A DNA stretch of 19,308 bases, from contig JAEDIV010000030.1 in the NCBI GenBank assembly GCA_016296675.1, positions 1 to 19,308 of the forward strand, written 5' to 3'. Positions 1 to 5,955 of the stretch are shown piece after piece. Made by a program: the position numbers and the translations under genes. Source of the stretch: Clostridia bacterium. GTDB lineage: Bacteria; Bacillota; Clostridia; Christensenellales; Aristaeellaceae. Position 1 is the first letter of the stretch. Each line of letters starts with the position of its first letter. The notes beneath the pieces are model-generated. The model was given only the letters and a program-made list of their open reading frames with translations. It had not been told where the DNA came from and searched no databases.

Positions 1-52
1 GGATTTCAGGCGATCGGCCTTCCCATCAAAAAAGGGACTTTTTTGATGGCTT
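1..52 (-). repeat. Palindromic 3'-flanking repeat, left copy
   Basis: Read on the minus strand, this directly follows the hairpin behind the glucokinase gene. Its core is a perfect 12-bp palindrome, CCATCAAAAAAG at 23-34 paired with CTTTTTTGATGG at 38-49, with a 3-nt loop. Beyond it lies GAAGGCCGATCGCCTGAAA. A near-identical element sits at 19258-19308 in the opposite orientation, again behind a hairpin at the end of a gene. The copies differ in one loop base, one G insertion and one G/C change. The inner arm supplies a run of six U, so it could act in termination or 3'-end protection. That role is inferred. Confidence 0.75.
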
Positions 53-53
53 G

Positions 54-73
54 AAGCTGCCGCACGGCAGCTT
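54..73 (-). terminator. Hairpin at the 3' end of the hprK-glucokinase operon
   Basis: AAGCTGCC and GGCAGCTT form an 8-9 bp stem around a short GC-rich loop, about 10 nt past the glucokinase stop on the minus strand. No U-run follows directly. The next U-run lies in the neighbouring 23-49 palindrome, so the two hairpins may work as one compound terminator. Confidence 0.55.
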
Positions 74-83
74 GTCCTTTTAT

Positions 84-1028
84 TTACTTGCCCAGCATTG
101 CCGCGCCGATGATGCCCGCGTCGTTTCCGAGCACTGCCAGCTCAATTCTTGCATAGGGCATGGTCTTATAGAAGATCATGGAGGGAAGCTTTGCACGGAT
201 GGCGTCTAAAAGGAACTGCCCGGCGTGAGAAACGCCGCCGCCTAAGACGATGACTTCGGGATCCATGAAGTTGATGATGTTGACAAGGCCTGCGCACAGG
301 TGATAGACATAGTTGTCAAATACCTTTACCGCGATTTCGTCGCCCGCTTTGGCAGCGTCGATCACGGTCTTTGCGGTAACCAAATCAAGATCTCCGTTTA
401 CTTCCTTATAAATGGCGCACTCGGGATGGTCCTTCGCAGCAGCCCTGCCCATGCGGATAATGGCAGTGGCGCTTGCGTAGCGCTCCCAGCAGCCCTTGTT
501 TCCGCAGGTGCATTCCTCGCCGTCCAGGACGGTAATCATATGACCGAGCTCCGAACCTACGCCGTTTACACCGGACCAGACCTTGCCGTCGATAACCACG
601 CCGCCGCCGACGCCGGTGCCGAGGGTCAGAAATACGCTGTGGGATACACCGGCGCTTACGCCCGCGACGGACTCGGCAAGACCGGCAACCGTTGCGTCGT
701 TTCCGATAAAGATGGGCTTGTCGATGATTTTCTTCATAACGCCGATGACGTCCACGTCAAACCAGCGAAGGTTGGTGCAGAAGGGAACTCTGCCGGTTCT
801 GGGATCCTGAATGCCGGGAAGGCCGATGCCGATCGCCTTTACATCATCCAGGGTGTAGCCGGCCTTTTCGATGACTTTCAAGGAGAGGTTTGCCATGTCG
901 TTGATGACAGGCTCCGCGCCGCGCTCAACAAGCGTCGGGCAGGATTCCTTGGCGAGGATTTTTCCGTTTTCGTCTACAAGACCCACTTTTACGCTGGTTC
1001 CGCCCAGATCGATGCCGATGTATACCAT
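84..1028 (-). CDS. glcK: ROK-family glucokinase
   Basis: This 314-aa cytoplasmic protein should phosphorylate glucose with ATP to glucose 6-phosphate at the entry of glycolysis. The N-terminal phosphate-binding motif DLGGTS is at about residues 7-12. The expected catalytic Asp is in GND at 109-111, and a glycine-rich GTGVGGG loop is at 137-143. The ROK zinc site is visible as His-163 and the cysteines of CTCGNKGC (173-180). Length is normal for the family. The ATG directly follows the hprK stop codon with no spacer, and its ribosome binding site (GAGGAGG) lies inside the end of hprK, so the two are probably translationally coupled. It is the last gene of a three-gene operon and a hairpin follows. 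Other ROK sugar kinases (fructose, N-acetylmannosamine) cannot be excluded, but the motif set and length fit glucokinase best. Confidence 0.88.
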   Translation of the reverse strand: MVYIGIDLGGTSVKVGLVDENGKILAKESCPTLVERGAEPVINDMANLSLKVIEKAGYTLDDVKAIGIGLPGIQDPRTGRVPFCTNLRWFDVDVIGVMKKIIDKPIFIGNDATVAGLAESVAGVSAGVSHSVFLTLGTGVGGGVVIDGKVWSGVNGVGSELGHMITVLDGEECTCGNKGCWERYASATAIIRMGRAAAKDHPECAIYKEVNGDLDLVTAKTVIDAAKAGDEIAVKVFDNYVYHLCAGLVNIINFMDPEVIVLGGGVSHAGQFLLDAIRAKLPSMIFYKTMPYARIELAVLGNDAGIIGAAMLGK

Positions 1029-1970
1029 TTATTTTTCCTCCTCATCGAATTGTTTTTTATTCGTTTCAAACGCGCTCATCTGGCGGCGCAGAAGCTCCTC
1101 CGCCGCTGAATAGCCCATTTGCTTAAGACGTAAGTTCCTCGCCGCAACCTCAAGAACAATGGCGATGTTTCGTCCGGGATGAATGGGCAGAAGAAGCTGG
1201 GGAATCTTCACGCCCAAAATGGTGGTCGTTGAATCATCAAGACCGAGGCGCTCGTAGTTTCTGCCTTCCTGCCATAGCTCCATATGGACTTCCATATCGA
1301 TGGATTTTTCGCGGATGACGGAAGAGACGCCGTACATGGTGTAAATGTCGATGATGCCGACGCCGCGGATTTCCATAAAATGCCTCGTGCGCTCGGGCGC
1401 GCGTCCGACCAGGCGCGTGTCGTTCACGCGGCAGATATCCACCGCGTCGTCCGCGACAAGCCTGTGTCCGCGCTTGACCAGTTCCAGCGCCGCTTCGCTC
1501 TTTCCCACGCCGCTGTTACCCGTGATCAGAAGGCCCACGCCGTATACGTCCACCAGTACGCCGTGCATGGTCTTATGCGGCGCAAGCTCGCTGTTTAAAT
1601 AGTTGATCAGCGTCATTTCCAGTTTTACCGTGTTTTCCTTCGTGCGGTAAATCGGAATATGACGGATTCTTGCGCATTCCAGCATGGCCTTGGGAATTTC
1701 CATCGAGCGGCAGACGATGATGCAGGGAAGCTTGAACCCGAAATAGGTGTTGAGGCGCGCTCTGAGCGTTTCCTCATCCAGCGTTTCCAGATACGCCATT
1801 TCGACCTTTCCGAAAAGCTGGGGACGCTCGAAAGCGAAATAGTCCCAGAACCCCGTCAGCTGAAGGCCGGGACGGTTTACGTCGGCCTCACTGATGGGCA
1901 GGGTTCCGTCGGTTGAGGGCACGATGACCTCAAAATTCATCGCCTTTATCAGTTTCTTTTCAGAAATCAT
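1029..1970 (-). CDS. hprK: HPr kinase/phosphorylase
   Basis: This bifunctional enzyme phosphorylates and dephosphorylates Ser-46 of the phosphocarrier HPr, and so controls carbon catabolite repression in low-GC Gram-positives. The 313-aa protein has the two-domain layout of the family. The N-terminal domain covers about 1-130. The C-terminal kinase domain has the conserved His-136 region (MHGVLVDVYGVG), a Walker A loop GNSGVGKS at 151-158 and the family signature around HFMEIRGVGIIDI (198-210). The start is an ATG with GGAG seven bases upstream, inside the end of the HAD gene, with a 2-bp gap between the genes. Its place between a HAD phosphatase and a glucokinase fits sugar-status control. 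The family assignment is secure. Confidence 0.95.
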   Translation of the reverse strand: MISEKKLIKAMNFEVIVPSTDGTLPISEADVNRPGLQLTGFWDYFAFERPQLFGKVEMAYLETLDEETLRARLNTYFGFKLPCIIVCRSMEIPKAMLECARIRHIPIYRTKENTVKLEMTLINYLNSELAPHKTMHGVLVDVYGVGLLITGNSGVGKSEAALELVKRGHRLVADDAVDICRVNDTRLVGRAPERTRHFMEIRGVGIIDIYTMYGVSSVIREKSIDMEVHMELWQEGRNYERLGLDDSTTTILGVKIPQLLLPIHPGRNIAIVLEVAARNLRLKQMGYSAAEELLRRQMSAFETNKKQFDEEEK

Positions 1971-1972
1971 GT

Positions 1973-2800
1973 TTATTCTCCGATTCTGCCTTCTGAAATC
2001 AGCTGTTCAATGACCTGCGCAACGCCGTCTTCCCTGTTGGAAGGCGCGATCTTAAAGCGATCGGAAGCATACTTGACCGCGTCGGATGCATTGTCCATGA
2101 CATAGCTTTCGCTTGACCATTTGAGCATTTCAAGATCGTTCTGCCCGTCGCCGAAGGAAAGCGTTTCTTCCTTATCGATGCCGAGCACATGAATCAGATG
2201 CTCAAGCGCGCCGGCTTTGGACGTGTTTTTGTCCACACACTCAATCAGGTGCTTCTGGCTGCGCATAATGGCTGCGCGGCCCATAAACTTCTCCTGAAGA
2301 ACAGGCAGCACCTTTTCAACGCCCTCAGGCGTATCAAGAATCAGAACCTTCATCGGCGCTTCGGTCATATGCTCGGAAACCTTGCCGTTTACGACCGTGG
2401 CCTTGACGGTGGTGAGCCTTTCATATGCCGCCGTTTTTTCGTTGTAAACGGGTGCGATATAGCCGCCGCCGACAAACGCATGAATATAGAGATTCATGCT
2501 TTCGGCTTCGCGCGCAATGTCCTTGGCAAGATCAAGCGGAACCGGCGTCTTGTAATACACTTCGCCTGTAAAAACGTCCACAACCGCGCCGCCGTTAAAG
2601 CAGACGCAGGGGGCGTTCACGCCGATTTCCCCGGCAAACGCACGAAGCGCGCCCGGCATGCGGCCGGATGACAACACAAATTTCGCGCCCTTCTCCATCG
2701 CAGCCTTTGCGGCCTTAACGGTGCGCTCCGTCAGTTTTCCCTCGTGATTCAAAAGCGTGCCGTCCATATCGACGGCGATCAAACGGATTTTCTTCATCAT
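1973..2800 (-). CDS. Cof-type HAD-IIB sugar-phosphate phosphatase
   Basis: This 275-aa haloacid dehalogenase-type hydrolase has motif I DMDGTLL with nucleophile Asp-11 and acid/base Asp-13. A Thr/Ser motif II lies in VLSSGR, and motif III is GDGQNDLEML near the C-terminus. The large cap between the motifs is the C2 type seen in Cof/YidA-like enzymes, which hydrolyse assorted sugar phosphates or cofactor phosphates; the substrate cannot be read from sequence. Two ATG codons stand in tandem at 2800 and 2797, and the nearest ribosome site is a weak GGTGA. It is the first gene of the operon, 2 bp from hprK. A role in balancing sugar-phosphate pools is inferred from context. Confidence 0.88.
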   Translation of the reverse strand: MMKKIRLIAVDMDGTLLNHEGKLTERTVKAAKAAMEKGAKFVLSSGRMPGALRAFAGEIGVNAPCVCFNGGAVVDVFTGEVYYKTPVPLDLAKDIAREAESMNLYIHAFVGGGYIAPVYNEKTAAYERLTTVKATVVNGKVSEHMTEAPMKVLILDTPEGVEKVLPVLQEKFMGRAAIMRSQKHLIECVDKNTSKAGALEHLIHVLGIDKEETLSFGDGQNDLEMLKWSSESYVMDNASDAVKYASDRFKIAPSNREDGVAQVIEQLISEGRIGE

Positions 2801-2815
2801 ATATCACCATTTTTC

Positions 2816-2844
2816 ATCTTACACCAAAAAGGGAAAAAAAGCAA
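2816..2844 (-). promoter_or_regulatory. Possible promoter of the HAD-hprK-glucokinase operon
   Basis: On the minus strand, TTGCTT (2844-2839) and TAAGAT (2821-2816) are separated by 17 bp and would start transcription about 10 nt upstream of the gene. Both boxes are only moderate matches. The flanking sequence is rich in T-runs, which makes chance matches more likely. Confidence 0.3.
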
Positions 2845-2909
2845 TATAATGGAAGGGAAACCATGATAATAAAGATGAAAGAAGAATTGGATTTCTGAAA
2901 ATGAATATA

Positions 2910-2948
2910 GTCTCACGGCGAATGGAACGTTACTGTTCGCCGTGAGAC
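2910..2948 (-). terminator. Strong hairpin terminator after the cysteine-rich gene pair
   Basis: GTCTCACGGCGAA (2910-2922) and TTCGCCGTGAGAC (2936-2948) form a perfect 13-bp stem with a 13-nt loop, 38 bp past the stop of the upstream minus-strand gene. On that strand a T-rich but interrupted stretch (TATATTCATTTT) follows, so termination in the minus direction is the better reading. Confidence 0.7.
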
Positions 2949-2986
2949 AGACGGTTATGAATTAAGTTATCGGGGTGGGCGGAGGA

Positions 2987-4639
2987 CTATCGTTTTCCGT
3001 CGCCGCCGCAAGTGGAGCATCTGGTTTTTCCTGAACCGCTGCAGGAAGAACACGTGAGTTTTCCGGTACCCGAACAGCTGGAACAGGTCTGTCTGCCCCT
3101 GCCGCCACAAGAGGAACAGCTTTTGCCTCCGCTGCGTGTTCCGGTTCCGTTGCAGCTTCCGCAGCGTCTGCTTCCGTTATCGCAGCCGCCGCAGTCATAT
3201 TTTCCAAATCCGTTGCAGGTAGAGCAATTACGGTTGCCCGAGCCGCCGCATATGCTGCATGAGGATTCATCGTTAGGAAAAGGAGTTGGGCAGGGATCAT
3301 ACGGATCAGGTGTCACGTCAGGATCATCGGGCTGAGGTATCGGAACAGGATCGAGTTTTTTGTCGTTTGCAAGTTTGATTTCAGATGCCGATTTGGTCAG
3401 ATAAAGCGTTTGCGTATCTGCATGATAACGGACTTCCAAATGGGCGGTCTTACCGCTGATTCGATCGACATGGTAGCCCGGAGTAAACAAATAGAAGGTT
3501 TTTTCATTGTCTGTTTCCCGGATTTCAACAATATCATAGTAGCAGTGCCTGGTGATAAGTTTTGCGATCACTCGCTCAAACCCGCCAGCTGATACGTCCT
3601 CGTATACGCTTTGATTGATCACGTGCGTTACATCGCTGAAATAAACCGGATACAGACCCGGAAGCTGTTTTTGCTCGCTTTCTTCCTTGTAGTATGCGTC
3701 CGAAGGCACCGGAAGCTGGATTGCGCTTCCGCCCGCTTTTTTAATTGTCAAAAAACCAAATGCGGAAAAAGCAAGTTCGAGATGGCGATTGGTCTTTTCA
3801 ATTTCCGCGGAATCACCGATTCGAAGGGTTTTTTCATCCAGATCCGGATTGAACATTGCATAATAGGTAGTGTTTTCGTTGTGATCCTGCATAATGGCTT
3901 CCAAATCGAAGCCATATTCATACCTGAGCACATCAATGTAGCCAGCCAGATTGAAATCTTCGCCGCAATCATAAGTAATGCTGTTCGGCGTCCACTTGCG
4001 CACCGTAACGCTTTCCCGCGCATAACCGCTTATGTCCGGTAAATGAATGGACTTCTCCTTCGGCATCCAGCTGAACAGTTGAACAGCGAGCGCCCGATCG
4101 GGCAGAGATACGCTTTCGGGATTGTCGCTTGAAAGGCTGATTCGCCCAGCCGCATGATAGTATACGGAAGCGCTAAATGTATTCTGATTGTCCGAAGAGG
4201 AAACGCTCAGCTGATAATAACGGATATTACCCTCATCCAGATCGTAGCTGTTTTCGATTTTCAAGCCGGCGCTTTTTGCAAGAGCGGAGATGTAACCGTC
4301 AATGTCATAGCCTGTTTCGCATTCGAAGACGGCGTAATCCGATTCGGCATATACGCATTGATCGGATGAAAAGGCATATTTCCCGGGATCAGGCAGCTGT
4401 ACAAAACTCTCGTCCGGTTTGAAAGTGTCTCCGCCTGCAGTCTGAACCTCAGATGATTCCGGCTTGGTTCCCGTTCCGCCGCAGACCGCACAATTTACGA
4501 AAACCGTTTCACCCGTTCCAAAGGCGGTTGCTCTGGTATATCCTGCGCCGCTGCAGGCTGCGCAAGCATCGGCGTGAGCCACCGGAAAAATCGGCAACAG
4601 GCTTAAAATGAGAAGCCATGCAAAAAAGCGATTTTTCAT
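2987..4639 (-). CDS. Exported protein with DnaJ-like zinc-finger repeats at both ends
   Basis: I do not recognise a named family. The 550-aa protein starts with a signal peptide (charged MKNR, hydrophobic core, likely cut after AHA-23). A cysteine module follows at 26-57: CxxC with GAGY, 21 residues, then CxxCGGTG. The middle, about 75-440, seems to hold three related units of roughly 110 aa, each opening with LP and holding a GYI/GF-like helix and a YY strand motif. A Pro/Asp-rich linker leads to a 90-residue tail (461-550) with eight CxxCxGxG-like motifs about every 11 residues. This is the zinc motif of the DnaJ cysteine-rich domain, but no J domain is present and the protein is exported. 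The ATG has GGAGG eight bases upstream, and the gene lies 27 bp behind its partner. Zinc binding is likely; any thiol-redox, chaperone or surface role is speculation. Confidence 0.8.
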   Translation of the reverse strand: MKNRFFAWLLILSLLPIFPVAHADACAACSGAGYTRATAFGTGETVFVNCAVCGGTGTKPESSEVQTAGGDTFKPDESFVQLPDPGKYAFSSDQCVYAESDYAVFECETGYDIDGYISALAKSAGLKIENSYDLDEGNIRYYQLSVSSSDNQNTFSASVYYHAAGRISLSSDNPESVSLPDRALAVQLFSWMPKEKSIHLPDISGYARESVTVRKWTPNSITYDCGEDFNLAGYIDVLRYEYGFDLEAIMQDHNENTTYYAMFNPDLDEKTLRIGDSAEIEKTNRHLELAFSAFGFLTIKKAGGSAIQLPVPSDAYYKEESEQKQLPGLYPVYFSDVTHVINQSVYEDVSAGGFERVIAKLITRHCYYDIVEIRETDNEKTFYLFTPGYHVDRISGKTAHLEVRYHADTQTLYLTKSASEIKLANDKKLDPVPIPQPDDPDVTPDPYDPCPTPFPNDESSCSICGGSGNRNCSTCNGFGKYDCGGCDNGSRRCGSCNGTGTRSGGKSCSSCGGRGRQTCSSCSGTGKLTCSSCSGSGKTRCSTCGGDGKR

Positions 4640-4666
4640 GATGTCACCCTCCAGCAGAAATACAGT

Positions 4667-5722
4667 CTACTTAAAAAGCGTGATGTCAGGGTTTAAATTG
4701 ATTGTTATATTATTATATTTCTCTGAAGCTGTGATCTGCACATCCGCATAAACGGTCAGCCCAGTTCCGAGAACAGAAATTTTTGCGTTTTCAGCATCCT
4801 GAATATCCTCGGGTCCAATGTATTCCAAAAACCAATAATTCGGAAAAAAGTTTTTTGCAGAGTCATTCATCTCAATAAGTCTGTAATATCCGCTGTCAAT
4901 CAGAGCTTCAACGTATTCTTCTGCAAAGTCCTCCAGATAGCCTTCAAACGAAGAGGTTGGAGCAAAGCAATAGAAATCATACTCCAGCGATGTCGACTTG
5001 GAACTCAATCGAAATTCTCCTGCGGAATACAGAGAAAGATCGGCGATTTGAATACCGTTGTTGAATACAGCCTGACCGACCGGCGCGGGCGTAGGCGTGG
5101 GTTTCGGCGTACGCGTAGGTTGGGGATTGGGCGTAGGTTGGGGGGTAGGCGCAGGTGTGGGCGCAGAAGTAGGCGCAGGTTCGGTTGCAGCGGCAAATCT
5201 GTCTTCTGTTTCGGGCATACAGACGGAGCAGAAGCCTTGCATGCAGGCTTCGCCCATGCATGCAGTCTGTATGTCCATATCAGTTCCGTATATTTGCATC
5301 GTCACATAACCAAGGCCCAAACACGCTTTGCACAAGCCGGTGTTTTCGCACGTATCGCATTCGACAACGCATTCGGTGCATACACCGATATTGCACTGCG
5401 CCGTGCATGCAATCTGAATAGGTTCGTTCGATCCGTATAGCGTCATTAGTGTGTATCCCTTGCCAAAGCAAGTATCGCAGATGCGGTCTCCGCCGCAAAT
5501 GGCGCATACAGGCGGACATATCGGACATGCGCCGTTGAGACATCCGCCAGTGCAGGCGATTTTCACCGTCTCATCCGATCCGAACAACGGCACAATCTGA
5601 TATCCTGCGCCTAAACAGGTATTGCAAACGCCATCGCCGCTGCAAATCGCACAGTCTTCTGCCGACGCGCCGGCAAAAGCAATCGTAAAAGCCAGAAGCA
5701 CAAATAATGCCAGTTTTTTCAT
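4667..5722 (-). CDS. Exported protein with three 8-cysteine zinc-finger-like repeats
   Basis: No named family is recognised. With the ATG at 5722 the protein has 351 aa; an in-frame GTG at 5731 overlaps the ribosome site AGGGG, so the ATG is preferred. A signal peptide is probably cut after GASA-21. Three tandem repeats follow with an exact 49-residue period (first cysteines at 24, 73 and 122). Each has eight cysteines as CxxC, CxxC with a GxGY turn, a 20-residue FGS/YGT loop, then CxxxC and CxxC. A Pro/Thr linker (about 181-215) resembles a cell-wall spacer. The C-terminal domain (about 216-351) looks by eye like one copy of the middle unit of the neighbouring protein. It is the first gene of a two-gene operon with a good promoter just upstream. 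No LPXTG anchor or lipobox is seen, so it is predicted secreted. Confidence 0.8.
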   Translation of the reverse strand: MKKLALFVLLAFTIAFAGASAEDCAICSGDGVCNTCLGAGYQIVPLFGSDETVKIACTGGCLNGACPICPPVCAICGGDRICDTCFGKGYTLMTLYGSNEPIQIACTAQCNIGVCTECVVECDTCENTGLCKACLGLGYVTMQIYGTDMDIQTACMGEACMQGFCSVCMPETEDRFAAATEPAPTSAPTPAPTPQPTPNPQPTRTPKPTPTPAPVGQAVFNNGIQIADLSLYSAGEFRLSSKSTSLEYDFYCFAPTSSFEGYLEDFAEEYVEALIDSGYYRLIEMNDSAKNFFPNYWFLEYIGPEDIQDAENAKISVLGTGLTVYADVQITASEKYNNITINLNPDITLFK

Positions 5723-5740
5723 TCTGATCACCCCTCATAT

Positions 5741-5769
5741 ATAATACCATGCGCGAAAATTTTTGTAAA
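5741..5769 (-). promoter_or_regulatory. Sigma-A-type promoter of the cysteine-rich gene pair
   Basis: On the minus strand, TTTACA (5769-5764), a 17-bp spacer and TATTAT (5746-5741) form a good housekeeping promoter. Transcription would start near 5736, leaving a leader of only about 14 nt that already contains the ribosome binding site. Confidence 0.6.
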
Positions 5770-5809
5770 TATTTATGAATGCATCTCGTTCATCGTTGCC
5801 AATTCATGC

Positions 5810-5847
5810 TTGACAGAGGATGAATCATATCATGATTATAAAGGAGG
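5810..5847 (+). promoter_or_regulatory. Promoter-like site with a ribosome-site match, facing the regulator gene
   Basis: A consensus TTGACA at 5810-5815 is followed 18 bp later by GATTAT and at once by AAGGAGG (5841-5847). An ATG at 5850 opens only four codons. A TTG at 5861 would open 58 codons that run antisense into the end of the regulator gene. It may be a real small transcript or a chance match. The rest of this 233-bp gap holds the promoter at 5741-5769 and no clear terminator for the regulator. Confidence 0.25.
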
Positions 5848-5955
5848 ATATGAACGGAAATTGAAAATCGTTTCCGCGCTGTTGGCCGGAGCCATCGCGG
5901 ATTTTGACGGCGGATATTTCTGTTACCAGCATGGGTGTACGAAGAAAATACCGAA

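Noticed and set aside
300..1113. Long plus-strand open frames opposite the glucokinase gene
   Set aside because: They are antisense shadows of a gene with clear ROK motifs, have no ribosome sites and show no recognisable protein pattern.
3012..3270. CRISPR-like or tandem DNA repeat in the cysteine-rich tail region
   Set aside because: The periodic pattern of about 33 bp is codon-level repetition of CxxCxGxG motifs in a coding frame, not spaced identical DNA repeats.
5048..5440. Plus-strand Arg/Gly-rich frame opposite the Pro/Thr linker
   Set aside because: Its composition is just the complement of the PT-repeat linker codons on the minus strand.
5850..5864. Four-codon frame MNGN after an ideal ribosome site
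   Set aside because: It is too short to support as a gene; kept only as part of the promoter-like observation.
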